Source: Saccharopolyspora gloriosae (lineage in GTDB: Bacteria > Actinomycetota > Actinomycetes > Mycobacteriales > Pseudonocardiaceae). From it: 64,000 nucleotides of DNA. Shown here piece after piece: positions 55,701 to 63,891 of the stretch (positions within the stretch are counted from its first letter, which is position 1; each line of letters begins with the position of its first letter). The translations under genes were made by a program, and so were the position numbers. The stretch lies in NCBI RefSeq assembly GCF_022828475.1, contig NZ_CP059557.1:4015470-4079469 (forward strand), given 5' to 3'. The notes beneath the pieces were generated by a model. It saw nothing but the letters and a program-made list of their open reading frames with translations. It did not search any database and was not told the origin of the DNA.

Positions 55701-57085
55701 ACCGGTCCCTGCCCGGTCAAGCGCGCCGTGCAGGCCACCACGGTCGCCTCGGTCGGCCCGTAGGTGTTCCACACCTCGCGGCCGTCGGCGACGAGCCGCT
55801 CCGCGAGCTCCGGCGGGCAAGCTTCACCACCGAAAATGAGCAGCCGCACCCCGGCAAGGGACTCGGCCGGCCACAACGCGGCCAACGTCGGCACCGTGGA
55901 CACGACGCTGATCCGCCGCCGCACCAGCCACGGGCCGAGATCGGCGCCGGTGCGCACCAGCGAACGCGGAGCGGGCACCAGGCACGCGCCGTGTCGCCAG
56001 GCCAGCCACATCTCCTCGCAGGACGCGTCGAACGCCACCGACAAGCCCGCGAGCACCCGATCATCGGGTCCGATCGGCTCGTCCGGCAGGAACAACCGCG
56101 CCTCGGCGTCCACGAACGCCGCCGCCGAACGATGCGACACCGCCACGCCCTTCGGGGTGCCGGTGGATCCGGAGGTGAAGATGATCCACGCGTCGTCGTC
56201 CGGTTCGGGCGAACCGCCCCGGCCGATCGAGGCACCGAGCTCCACCAGGTCGCCGCCGGTGAGCACGGCGCACACCTCGGCTTCGCCGAACACGAGGTCC
56301 GCGCGTTCCTGCGGGTCGTCGGCGTCGACCGGCACGTAGGCAGCGCCCGCGGCGAGCACCGCGAGGATGCCCAGGTACAGCTCGGCCGTGCCGGACTCGA
56401 CGCGGATCCCCACCCGGTCGCCGCGACCGATCCCGGCCGCGGTGAGTCGCCGGGCGTCGGTCTCGACGCGGTCGGCGAGTGCTCGGTAGGTGAAGGTCTC
56501 CTGTCCCGCGTCCAGGGCGAGCGCGTCCGGGTGGGCGCGGACGGTGGCCGCGAGCACGTCCAGCAGGGTGCGCTCCGGCGCGGCCGGCCCGGAGTCGAAC
56601 AGTGCCGTGCCGACGGACTCCGCTTCCGGAACGGTCGCCACGACTTCGAGCGACTCCGCTTCCGGTGCGGCCGCCACGACTTCGAGCGACTCGGGTTCCG
56701 GTGCAGTCGCCGCGGTTTCGAGCGACTCGGGTTCCGGTGCAGTCGCCGCGGTTTCGAGCGACTCGGGTTCCGGTGCGGTCCGCGCGGTGTCGAGCGGACC
56801 AGGTTCCGGGGCGACCGGCGAGGCCTCGAACGATTCGATTTCCACGACGTCCGGAGCCGTCTCCAGCGGCTCCCGTTCCGGAGCCTTCGGAGCCGGCTCC
56901 AGCGGTTTCCGGTCCGGAACGGCCAACGCGGTGCGCGCGAGCGCGGCCGCGGTCGCGGTCGAACCGGGCGAATGCGGATGGGCCAGCAGGTCGGAGACGG
57001 GGAAATCGAGTCCCGGCGACTCGGGGACAGACGGCTCAGGCGCAGATGGCTCAGGGGCAGGCGACTCGGGGCCGCCGCGACTCAT
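52772..57085 (-). CDS. Pls/PosA-type single-module NRPS with membrane C-terminal domains
   Basis: About 1437 residues. Order: an N-terminal Pro/Glu repeat region (about 1-165); an adenylation domain with IIFTSGSTGTPKGVAVSHRS, VAFDASCEEMWLAW (A4), NTYGPTEATVVAC (A5), YRSGDLV and the A10 lysine in TRTSGKVDR; a carrier domain with LGGGSLAAAQL; then about 800 residues with six or more helices and three left-handed beta-helix (hexapeptide) segments. There is no condensation or thioesterase domain. This is the poly-lysine synthetase architecture. The specificity residues I can place (D, A and E in A4; T, V, V in A5) fit a basic amino acid, but this is uncertain. ATG 57085 lacks a ribosome site; ATG 57156 with AAAGGTGGGG would be in frame if one C were missing near 57100. 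Confidence 0.87.
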   Translation of the reverse strand: MSRGGPESPAPEPSAPEPSVPESPGLDFPVSDLLAHPHSPGSTATAAALARTALAVPDRKPLEPAPKAPEREPLETAPDVVEIESFEASPVAPEPGPLDTARTAPEPESLETAATAPEPESLETAATAPEPESLEVVAAAPEAESLEVVATVPEAESVGTALFDSGPAAPERTLLDVLAATVRAHPDALALDAGQETFTYRALADRVETDARRLTAAGIGRGDRVGIRVESGTAELYLGILAVLAAGAAYVPVDADDPQERADLVFGEAEVCAVLTGGDLVELGASIGRGGSPEPDDDAWIIFTSGSTGTPKGVAVSHRSAAAFVDAEARLFLPDEPIGPDDRVLAGLSVAFDASCEEMWLAWRHGACLVPAPRSLVRTGADLGPWLVRRRISVVSTVPTLAALWPAESLAGVRLLIFGGEACPPELAERLVADGREVWNTYGPTEATVVACTARLTGQGPVRIGLPLAGWRLAVIDAHAEPVAPGEQGELVIGGAGLARYLDPAKDAEKFAPLPSLGWSRAYRSGDLVRADPEGLVFVGRADEQIKLGGRRIELGEVDAALQALPGVAGAAAAVRKTKAGGELLVGYLVVEHGTELAPDDAMSRLREVLPASLVPLLAVVDELPTRTSGKVDRAALPWPLPQQEPESVAGLSETESWLVGEWAEILGMSPGGPQADFFRLGGGSLAAAQLVTRLRTRHPQVSVADLYQHPRLGELAAKLDALDTVTAARDEVAPVPRRMGWFQLLLMIPLCTLTGLRWTTLLAALSTVLATAGLPWAPAVSWWALAVAWVVLFSPPGRIALAAGGIRMLLHRVRPGRYPRGGGVHLRLWAAQQWDQRCGASSVSGAFWTTHYAKALGAKIGEDVDLHSPPPVTGLLKVGRGAAIEPEVDLSGYWVDGDIVHIGRIRIGAGARVGARSTLLPESRIGKGAEAAAGSTLYGVIPARQRWSGSPAARSAGGPAKWPAHRPPRSRRWSTMYGLTSALFAVVPVLAAVPALVVLAAALAGTPTLRAATVAALAAVPAATAAYFGGYMLLMLIAVRALGIGLREGHHPVHSRIAWQVWTTERLMGMARTALFPLYASVFTPMWLRLLGAKVGRGTEISTVLAVPKMTKVADGAFLADDTMVATYELAHGWMHVGPARIGKEAFLGNSGMTAPGRSVPKRGLVGVLSSTPRKAKKGSSYLGMPPMPLRRAKVRSDSERTFDPPLRLVFVRALVELCRIVPVMASAALAVLVLAALAAAWTAVGLWAAAVLSGIVLLAAGGLACAVTSLAKWLLVGRFRVRKQPLWSSFVWRGELADTFVEVLAVPWLAGSATGTPLLTTWLRTMGARIGRGAWVETYWLPESDLVRIGAGATVNRGCVVQTHLFHDRIMSMDEVALDEGATLGPHGIVLPGASIGARTTVGPGSLITRGDAVPADSRWRGNPISAWRGRARRS
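56609..56824 (+). repeat. 36-bp tandem repeats in the NRPS N-terminal region
   Basis: TTCGAGCGACTC-type units recur every 36 bp (56645, 56681, 56717, 56753 and 56789), with a further weaker unit before. They encode 12-residue units such as SLETAATAPEPE on the minus strand, a flexible acidic linker. Confidence 0.88.
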
Positions 57086-57156
57086 CGACAGCGTCAACGG
57101 GCCGGCCTTCCGCCGGGAACACCGGAATCCGGAACTCGATCACCGCTGATGCTCAT

Positions 57157-57566
57157 GCCCCACCTTTTCCGGCCCATTCCCGCGCATCCCACACTTCCGC
57201 GAGAGACAGAAAGATCAGATTACCCCTGGTTAACGCGCGGACAGGCATTCGAGCGCGGATTCGTGTCCTGCCTCACCGGGCACCGGCCGGCCCGGTCAAG
57301 AGCCGACGCTCGGTCCTACCCGTGCAGGTGACCACGATCCGCGGACTTCACCCGATGCGCGGGAACTCGGCTCGATAACGACCACGCACCGACCGAAGAC
57401 GACCGCGGAAATCGCGCAAGCCGACGACTCGCCCGCACGTTAAGGCGAACATCCGAACCGGTTCAGCACCCAGCGTTTCGATCACCGCTCCCCGATCGTT
57501 CCCACACTCGGCGCCGCGCCCGAACCGATCTCACCATGAGACGGATCAACGCAGGTGGGAGGTGTG
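57157..57566. other. Divergent promoter region of the NRPS and its regulator
   Basis: About 410 bp (482 bp from the annotated NRPS ATG) with no gene. It contains a TAATCT box for the minus strand (57217-57222) next to GGTTAAC, and the GGGAGG ribosome site of the regulator at its right edge. Confidence 0.5.
57217..57222 (-). promoter_or_regulatory. -10-like TAATCT for the NRPS gene
   Basis: TAATCT on the minus strand lies about 60 nt before ATG 57156; the -35 region is not clear. Confidence 0.4.
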
Positions 57567-60500
57567 ATGAGACGTCGCGACCAGCTCGGCACGGGCACCG
57601 TTGCGCGCCCGATGCTGGACGACGCGCTCGACACGGCCACCCGGAACCGGGTGTGCCTGGTGATCGCGGCGGCCGGGTGGGGCAAGACGACCGCCGTCAA
57701 GGACTGGTCGGCCACGGGCGTCACCACCACCTGGTGGGCGCCCGAGAGCACCGGCGACGACGCCGGACGCCTGCTCACCGCACTGGTCGACGGCGCCCGA
57801 CCGCACCTGCCCGGTGCCGCTCCGGCGACCGATCGCGGCTCGGTGTGCGACTGGTTGCGCGACCTACCCGTTGACCTGCACCTGGTCATCGACGATCTGC
57901 ATGAGGCCGGTGAGCACGCCGTCGCGCTCATCGCCGACCTGTGCCGGACCGCACCGCCACGGCTGCGGCTGGTGCTGCTGTCCCGCCACGAACCGCCGTT
58001 CTCCCTGGAACGCCTGCGCGGACAAGGGAAAGTCGGGGAGATCGACGCCGGGCTGCTGGCCTTCGACACCGACGAGATCGCCGAACTGCTCGCGGGCGCC
58101 CTCGGCGACGGCGACGTCGCGCTCGCCCACCAACTCAGCGAACGCACCGGCGGCTGGCCCGCCGCGGTCTGCCGCGCCATCGAATCGCTGCGCACCGTGC
58201 CGGAGCCCCGGCGCTCCGGGATGCCCTCGGCCGCGCGCTTCCACCCGTACCTCGCCGAGGAGGTCCTCGACCGCGAACCGGAAGGAGCGCGGCACGCGCT
58301 GCACCGGCTGGCCGTGCTCGGTGACGTGACCACCGAGGAACCGGGCGGCATGTTCACCGACCTCGCCCGGCGCGGCCTGCTGCGCCCCGCGGGCAGCGGG
58401 CGGTGGGCGCTGGTGCCGCCGCTGGCGGAGTTCCTCGCCGAACCTCGCACGGTGACACCGGAGACCCGCACCTCGCTGCACCGCCAAGCCGCCGAAGAGG
58501 ACCACCTCGCCGGTCGGTACGAGCGGGCATTGCGGCACCTCGTCGCCGCCCGCGACACCGAACGCTGCGCCGCACTGCTCACCGAAGTGGGCGGCAGGCT
58601 GCTCGACGACGGGCACGTGGACGTGGTGCTCGACGCCGCGGCCGTGCTCGGCGAATCCACCGGCGCGGACATCGCGCGCGTCATCGGCCAAGCGCACCGG
58701 ATGCGGGGGCGCTGGCCGGAGGCCGCCGCGTGCTGGCGGCGAGCGGGTGCGCCGACCGAACCGGCGCTGGCGTGGCGGATCGCCGCCGCCGCGCTCGCCA
58801 GGGCCGAGCCCGCCGAAGCCCTCGACACCTGCGCGGCGGCCGCGGTGGGAACGGGCGACTCCCCCGAGGAGTCCCGGCTGTTCGCGACGGCCGCCCTGGC
58901 GCACCGCCTCACCGGCGACATCGTGCGCGGCCGCGAGGCCGCAGGCCGCGCCGTCGAGATCGCCGCGAACTGCCCGGCAGGCTCCGCCGCGCCCACCGCC
59001 GCCCGCATCGCCCGCGCCGTGCTCGCCGCCGCCCGCGGCGACCAGCGCGAGGCGCGCACCGCCTGGTCCGACGCAGCCGAGAACGCTCCGGCGGCGCACC
59101 TCGGCCGCCTGCACGCGCTGCGCGCACTGCACTGCACCGAACTCGGCGACCCCACCGCCGCATTGGCGCACGCCGACGCGGCGTTGCGGATCGCGGAAAA
59201 GCACGGCGATCCGCTGCTGCGAGCGCACGCGCTGACCCAGCGCGGCACCGCCCTGGCCAGGCTCGGCAGGTTCGACGAAGCGACCGTCGCCGTCGACGCG
59301 GCCTGCGACGGATTCGGCCGGTCCGGCACCGGATACCTCGCCTGGCCGCTGTGCGTGCGCGGCGACGTGCACCGCCAGCGCGGCAGGCTCGAACGCTCCC
59401 GCTCCGCCTACGAGGAGGCGCTGGCGCTCGCCGAACCCGCACGGGAAGTGCTCGGGATGAGCGCCGCGCTGATCGGGCTGGCCAGGGTCCGGGCGGTCGA
59501 CGATCGGGAGCGGGCGCAGGTGCTCGCGCAACGCGCGGTGGATCTCGGCGAGCACCTGCACGAGGTGCGCGCGCTGCTCACCCGGGGCTGGATCGCCTGG
59601 GAGGCCGGGGACCGCGAACCGGCCATCGCGGACGCCGCCCTCGCCGCCGAACAAGCCCGCAGCCGCGGGGACGAACCCGGCTTGGCGGAAGCGCTGGAGC
59701 TCACCGCCGTCACCTCCGCCGACCAGCTGGAACACGGATCGGCGCTGGACGAAGCGGTGCAGATCTGGCGCGAAGGCGGTTTCGCCGTCGAAGAAGCGCA
59801 GGCCCTGCTGCTGCGCCACCGCCTCGGTCCGGTGCGCGACGGGGAGGGAGCAGTCGCGGACCTCGCCGAACGCACCCTGCGCGAGCACGGCGCGACACCC
59901 GACTCCCGAACCGCCGCAGGCCCGCTGGCCGCGGTGGCGCGACTGGCCCCGCCGGTGGCGCTGCGTGCGCTGGGCGTGTTCCGGATCGAGCACGCCGGGC
60001 TGCCGGTGCCGCGCGCGGCTTGGCAGTCCCGGAAGGCCCGCGAACTGCTGAAGATCCTCGTCGCGAAACGACGTCCGATGCGCCGCGAGGAGCTGATGGA
60101 GCTGCTGTGGCCCGAGGTCGACCCGGTGCGCGCAGGAAACCGGCTCTCGGTGCTGCTCTCGACCGTGCGCGACGTGCTGTCGGCCCCCGGGCCGCTGACC
60201 GGCTCGGTCCTGCTGACCAGTGAGACGGGCACCGTCGGACTCGACCCGCGCTACGTCCGGGTCGACGTCGAAGCATTCCTCGCGCAGGCCGACCGCGCGT
60301 TGCAGGCCCACCGCGACGACCTGCCCTCGGCGACGGCGCTGCTGCTGGACGCCGAAGCCGCCTACACCGGCGACTTCCTGGAGGACGACCCGTACCAGGC
60401 CTGGGCGGACGCGCTGGCCGATGAGCTCCGCACCACGCACGTCGCCGTGCTGCGGGCGTTGACCAGCCGGCTGCGGGCCGAAGGCGACACCGACCGGGTC

Positions 60501-60710
60501 GCCAGGTTCGCGTTGCGGCTGCTCCGCGACGATTGCTACGACGAAGAGGCGCACCTCGACTTGGTGAGCACGTTGCTGCGCGCCGAGCGCTTCGGCGAGG
60601 CGCGGCGCCGCTACGAGCTCTACAGCAAGCGGATGCGGGAGATCTCCGTGGCTCCCCGCCCGTTCCCCGGAATCCCCGGAAACCGGCGCAGTACTGACAC
60701 CTCCGAGTGA
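57567..60710 (+). CDS. Large MalT/SARP-like transcriptional regulator
   Basis: The protein has 1047 residues from ATG 57567 (GGGAGG 4 nt upstream). Domains: an N-terminal STAND NTPase with Walker A AAAGWGKTTA and Walker B LHLVIDDLHEAG (about 30-110); winged-helix and long TPR-like helical region (about 270-790); then at about 800-1040 a DNA-binding winged helix plus bacterial activation domain (LRALGVFRIEHAGLPVPRAA, SRKARELLKILVAKRRPMRR, VDVEAFLAQADRALQAH). The C-terminal position of the SARP-like part is opposite to classical AfsR. It is divergent from the Pls-like operon, and its likely targets are that operon and the hydrolase gene downstream. Confidence 0.85.
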   Translation: MRRRDQLGTGTVARPMLDDALDTATRNRVCLVIAAAGWGKTTAVKDWSATGVTTTWWAPESTGDDAGRLLTALVDGARPHLPGAAPATDRGSVCDWLRDLPVDLHLVIDDLHEAGEHAVALIADLCRTAPPRLRLVLLSRHEPPFSLERLRGQGKVGEIDAGLLAFDTDEIAELLAGALGDGDVALAHQLSERTGGWPAAVCRAIESLRTVPEPRRSGMPSAARFHPYLAEEVLDREPEGARHALHRLAVLGDVTTEEPGGMFTDLARRGLLRPAGSGRWALVPPLAEFLAEPRTVTPETRTSLHRQAAEEDHLAGRYERALRHLVAARDTERCAALLTEVGGRLLDDGHVDVVLDAAAVLGESTGADIARVIGQAHRMRGRWPEAAACWRRAGAPTEPALAWRIAAAALARAEPAEALDTCAAAAVGTGDSPEESRLFATAALAHRLTGDIVRGREAAGRAVEIAANCPAGSAAPTAARIARAVLAAARGDQREARTAWSDAAENAPAAHLGRLHALRALHCTELGDPTAALAHADAALRIAEKHGDPLLRAHALTQRGTALARLGRFDEATVAVDAACDGFGRSGTGYLAWPLCVRGDVHRQRGRLERSRSAYEEALALAEPAREVLGMSAALIGLARVRAVDDRERAQVLAQRAVDLGEHLHEVRALLTRGWIAWEAGDREPAIADAALAAEQARSRGDEPGLAEALELTAVTSADQLEHGSALDEAVQIWREGGFAVEEAQALLLRHRLGPVRDGEGAVADLAERTLREHGATPDSRTAAGPLAAVARLAPPVALRALGVFRIEHAGLPVPRAAWQSRKARELLKILVAKRRPMRREELMELLWPEVDPVRAGNRLSVLLSTVRDVLSAPGPLTGSVLLTSETGTVGLDPRYVRVDVEAFLAQADRALQAHRDDLPSATALLLDAEAAYTGDFLEDDPYQAWADALADELRTTHVAVLRALTSRLRAEGDTDRVARFALRLLRDDCYDEEAHLDLVSTLLRAERFGEARRRYELYSKRMREISVAPRPFPGIPGNRRSTDTSE

Positions 60711-60744
60711 CGATTCTGCCCGATACGGGCGATACAGGCTCACC

Positions 60745-60788
60745 CTTAAGTAAACCCTAAACCGCCCTGAACTGCGGTTTCCTACTGT
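60745..60788 (+). promoter_or_regulatory. Heptamer array and -10 box before the hydrolase gene
   Basis: CTTAAGT (60745), CTAAACC (60757) and CTGAACT (60767) are direct repeats at 12- and 10-bp spacing. They are followed 9 bp later by TACTGT (60783-60788). SARP operators are direct heptamers on an 11-bp period placed about 8 bp before the -10 box, which this resembles. Confidence 0.42.
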
Positions 60789-60820
60789 CGCGGAGTGCAT
60801 TCCGCTTGCCCGAGGCGCGC

Positions 60821-62545
60821 ATGAGCGCTCCCGCACCGATCCGGCCGGCCACGCTGGCCGTGTCCAGGTCGCACTTCGGCTTCTCCCCCGACGGCCGGGA
60901 GATCGCCTGCGTCCGCACCAGCTCCGAGGCGTCCACCTTGGAGCTGTGGTCCTTCGCGGCACGCAGCGCCCGTCCGCACACCCTGCGGACCCGCCGCTTC
61001 GGCCAGCTCCCGAGCAAGGCCCGCGCCTCGGAGCCCGACCTCGTCCACCACGGCAAAGCCGTTGATCCCTACGCGCAGCTGCTGCCGCTCGGCGACGGAC
61101 GGGTGCTGGTGCTGACCGACCGCGGTGAGCTCGCCGAGCTGGAACTGATCGATCCGCTCGCCCCGCGCACTCACATCCTGGGCCAGGTGCGCGGCGCGAG
61201 CGGCTATCTGCTGCCGAGTCCTTCGGCGGCGCAGCTGGGTTTCCTGGTCGCGCGTGAAGACCCGGAACAGACGGCCGTCTGGCGTCTCACCGACGGCCCG
61301 CCCGGTGTCGAGCCACTCGTGCGGCTGCCAGGGGCCGTCTCTGGGGGTGTGTGGCTCGACACCGACGCGGATCTGCTCGCGCTGAACCTCTCCCGCCCCG
61401 GCCACGCGGTCGAAGGGGTGCTGGCCGATCTGCGGCGCGGATCGTGGCAGCCGTTGTTCTCGCTGTCGCCCGGCAGCGATGACCAGATCCTGCTGCACCA
61501 CCAGCGCTCCAAGTTGTTGCTGGTGCGCTCCACCTCGACCGGCGCGGACCGGGTGGGGTGGGTGCTGCTGGACGGGGCGGGCAGCGTCCGCTTCCCGGAC
61601 CGGCTGTGCCCGACGCACATTCCGCTGACCGTGGACGACGGCGGCCAGCGGGTGCTGCTGCGCCGGGAGTCGGGGGCGTTGTCCGCGCTGGACCTCTACT
61701 CGCCGCGGGACGACAAGCTCACCGCGCTGACCCTGCCGCCCGGGCGCACCGGGGATCAGGCGCACCTCAACGGCCGGACGGTGCGGGTGCCGTTCTCCTC
61801 GCCTGCCCGGCCGTCGACGCTGGTGACGGTCTCGCCGAACGGATCCTGCTCGGCGCTTCCGGACGAACCGGGGCCGGAGCAGCCGCCGTGGGCTTCCGCG
61901 GACCTGCTGCGCCTCGGCGGCGGCATCGAAGCCATCGTCTACGGCGGAGCCAAGTGGCGGTCCTGCGAGCACTTGGTGCTCGCACTGCACCACACCGAAG
62001 GCGCGCTGTGGCACTGGGAGTTCCACCCGCTGTTCCAGGACCTGGCGGCGGTGGGCGTGGCCGTGATCGCGCCGAACCACCGCGCCGAGGACGGCAAGTG
62101 GGGCGGGCCGGACCTGGCCGGGGTGATCTCGCTGGGGCATCACCTGCGTTCGCAGCGGCCCGGGCTGCCCGGGCCGATCCTGCTCGGCGGCGGCCATGGC
62201 GGACGGCTCGGCCTGCAAGCCGCGGGCAGCACGCCGGGCCTGTGGTCGGCGTGCGTGGCGATGGCGCCGCTGCTCACCGAGGACGACGACCTCGGGCGGA
62301 TCATGGCGGCGAACACCGCACCGGTGCTGCTGATCCACGGCAGCCGCGATGAGACGGTACCGGTCGGGCGGGCACGGATGTTGCGCCGGAACCTGGCCGG
62401 ACCGTCCGTCACGGGTCCGTCGATGCGGTACTTCGAGGTCGACGCCGGGCACGACGCCGTGGCCGCGGTGGACCGGGGAACGCTGCGGGAGAAGGTCGTC
62501 GCGTTCTGCCGGGGCGGCCTCGCCCCCTCACCCGGAGTGCGCTGA
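60821..62545 (+). CDS. Prolyl-oligopeptidase-like alpha/beta hydrolase lacking the catalytic serine
   Basis: The protein has 574 residues. The N-terminal two-thirds is a beta-propeller-like domain (FGFSPDGREIACVRTSSEAS, LLPLGDGRVLVLTDRGEL). The C-terminal alpha/beta hydrolase domain begins near residue 380. The nucleophile elbow reads LLGGGHGGRLGLQAAG: His stands where GxSxG has Ser. The Asp (HGSRDETVPV) and His (DAGHDAVAAV) positions are kept. Either it is inactive and binds a peptide, or it uses other chemistry. It follows the SARP-like regulator by 110 bp with its own candidate operator. The start could also be TTG 60806. Confidence 0.75.
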   Translation: MSAPAPIRPATLAVSRSHFGFSPDGREIACVRTSSEASTLELWSFAARSARPHTLRTRRFGQLPSKARASEPDLVHHGKAVDPYAQLLPLGDGRVLVLTDRGELAELELIDPLAPRTHILGQVRGASGYLLPSPSAAQLGFLVAREDPEQTAVWRLTDGPPGVEPLVRLPGAVSGGVWLDTDADLLALNLSRPGHAVEGVLADLRRGSWQPLFSLSPGSDDQILLHHQRSKLLLVRSTSTGADRVGWVLLDGAGSVRFPDRLCPTHIPLTVDDGGQRVLLRRESGALSALDLYSPRDDKLTALTLPPGRTGDQAHLNGRTVRVPFSSPARPSTLVTVSPNGSCSALPDEPGPEQPPWASADLLRLGGGIEAIVYGGAKWRSCEHLVLALHHTEGALWHWEFHPLFQDLAAVGVAVIAPNHRAEDGKWGGPDLAGVISLGHHLRSQRPGLPGPILLGGGHGGRLGLQAAGSTPGLWSACVAMAPLLTEDDDLGRIMAANTAPVLLIHGSRDETVPVGRARMLRRNLAGPSVTGPSMRYFEVDAGHDAVAAVDRGTLREKVVAFCRGGLAPSPGVR

Positions 62546-62570
62546 GCACCGTCGGGCACACTGATCGGCG

Positions 62571-63314
62571 ATGAGCTCAACTGTTCTGGTCCTCGGCGGC
62601 CGCAGCGAGATCGGTGTCGAACTGGCCGCCCGCCTGGTCGGCGACGGCGCAGGCACGGTGATCCTGGCCGCCCGGCGCAGCCACGACCTCGACGCGCAGG
62701 AGTCCCTGCTGCGCGAGGCCGGCGCCGCGGAAGTGGAGCGGGTGGAGTTCGACGCGGACGACCTCACCACGCACCGCACGCTGCTCGACGAGCTCACCGC
62801 ACGGCACGGCACGCTGGACGACGTGATCGTCTCCTTCGGCATTCTCGGCGATCAGGACCGCGCCGAGCACGATGCCGAGCACGCGGTGTCCATCGTGCAC
62901 ACCGACTACGTCGCGCACGTCTCGGTGCTCACCCACCTCGCGACAGTGCTGCGGACGCAGGGGCACGGGCGGCTGGTGGTGTTCTCCTCAGTGGCAGGCG
63001 TGCGGGTGCGGCGGGCGAACTACGTGTACGGGTCGGCGAAGGCCGGGCTCGACGGGTTCGCGGCCGGGCTCGCGGACGCGCTCGTCGGCAGCGGGGTGAG
63101 CCTGCTGGTGGTGCGGCCGGGTTTTGTGGTCGGGCGGATGACCGAGGGCATGTTTCCGGCGCCGTTCTCCAGCACCCCTGGGCAGGTCGCCGACGCGGCC
63201 GCGCGGGCGCTGCGCCGAGGGCGCGTGGAGGTGTGGGTGCCGTTCGCCCTGCGCGTGCTGTTCGGGGTGCTGCGGTACGTGCCGCGCCCGATCTGGCGCC
63301 GGATGCCGCGGTAG
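62571..63314 (+). CDS. dprE2: Decaprenylphosphoryl-2-keto-ribose reductase-like SDR
   Basis: The protein has 247 residues. SDR: TVLVLGGRSEIGVELAARLV (the GGxSEIG loop typical of DprE2), VIVSFGILGD, VVFSSVAGVRVRRANYVYGS and the YxxxK in YVYGSAKAGLDGFAAGL, then VVRPGFVVGRMT. With DprE1, DprE2 converts decaprenylphosphoryl-ribose to the arabinose donor for arabinogalactan, a wall polymer of Pseudonocardiaceae and Mycobacteriales. dprE1 is not in the window. It starts 25 nt after the hydrolase stop with no good ribosome site. Confidence 0.82.
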   Translation: MSSTVLVLGGRSEIGVELAARLVGDGAGTVILAARRSHDLDAQESLLREAGAAEVERVEFDADDLTTHRTLLDELTARHGTLDDVIVSFGILGDQDRAEHDAEHAVSIVHTDYVAHVSVLTHLATVLRTQGHGRLVVFSSVAGVRVRRANYVYGSAKAGLDGFAAGLADALVGSGVSLLVVRPGFVVGRMTEGMFPAPFSSTPGQVADAAARALRRGRVEVWVPFALRVLFGVLRYVPRPIWRRMPR

Positions 63315-63392
63315 GAACCGGTCGGCGGTGGCGGAACGCACCACTGGACTGATGCCGCCGTTCTCGCCACACTGGGAGCTCAGGTCTCGGGG

Positions 63393-63406
63393 CCTGAGGC
63401 CTCAGG
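63393..63406. promoter_or_regulatory. Perfect 14-bp palindrome
   Basis: CCTGAGGCCTCAGG lies 93 bp before the DUF2237 start; the same CTCAGG half-site also occurs at 63379. It could be an operator. Confidence 0.35.
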
Positions 63407-63498
63407 GCGTCGAACCTCCGGCGGCGTTTCGCCCTCCGGGGAGCCCGGCCCGGGCCGGCCCCTACCCGGCGTCCAGGTGTTGGAGTGAAGGTGCCCTC

Positions 63499-63891
63499 AT
63501 GACGACCGATCGCAACGTTCTCGGTGGCGAACTGGAGCCTTGCGGCACCGAACCGCTCACCGGTTTCTACCGCGACGGCTGCTGCTCGACCGGACCGGAG
63601 GACGTCGGCGAGCACACGGTGTGCGCGGTGCTCTCCACCGAATTCCTCGTGCAACAACAGGAGTCGGGCAATGATCTGGTGACGCCCCGCCCGGAGTACG
63701 GCTTCGCCGGATTGCAGCCGGGTGATCGCTGGTGCGTGTGCGCCTCGCGCTGGTTGGAGGCGTATTCGGCGGGGGCGGCTCCGCCGGTGCTGCTGGCCGC
63801 GACGCACGCGAAGGCCATCGAAGTCGTTCCGCTGAGCGCGCTGCAGGAGCACGCCGTGGACGTACCCGCGGATCCGAGCACGCTGACTTGA
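63499..63891 (+). CDS. DUF2237 protein
   Basis: The protein has 130 residues with GAAGG 7 nt before ATG 63499. It matches the DUF2237 family closely: NVLGGELEPCGTEPLTGFYR, DGCCSTGPEDVGEHTVCAVL, DLVTPRPEYGFAGLQPGDRW, VCASRWLEAYSAGAAPPVLL and ATHAKAIEVVPLSAL. The four conserved cysteines suggest metal or redox function, but the family role is unknown. It appears monocistronic. The remaining 109 bp of the window show nothing recognisable. Confidence 0.9.
   Translation: MTTDRNVLGGELEPCGTEPLTGFYRDGCCSTGPEDVGEHTVCAVLSTEFLVQQQESGNDLVTPRPEYGFAGLQPGDRWCVCASRWLEAYSAGAAPPVLLAATHAKAIEVVPLSALQEHAVDVPADPSTLT

Noticed and set aside
57864-60962. A 1032-residue minus-strand frame opposite the SARP-like regulator
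   Set aside because: No domain is recognisable, its composition is biased, and it runs through the promoter region of the next gene; the plus strand has NTPase and winged-helix motifs.
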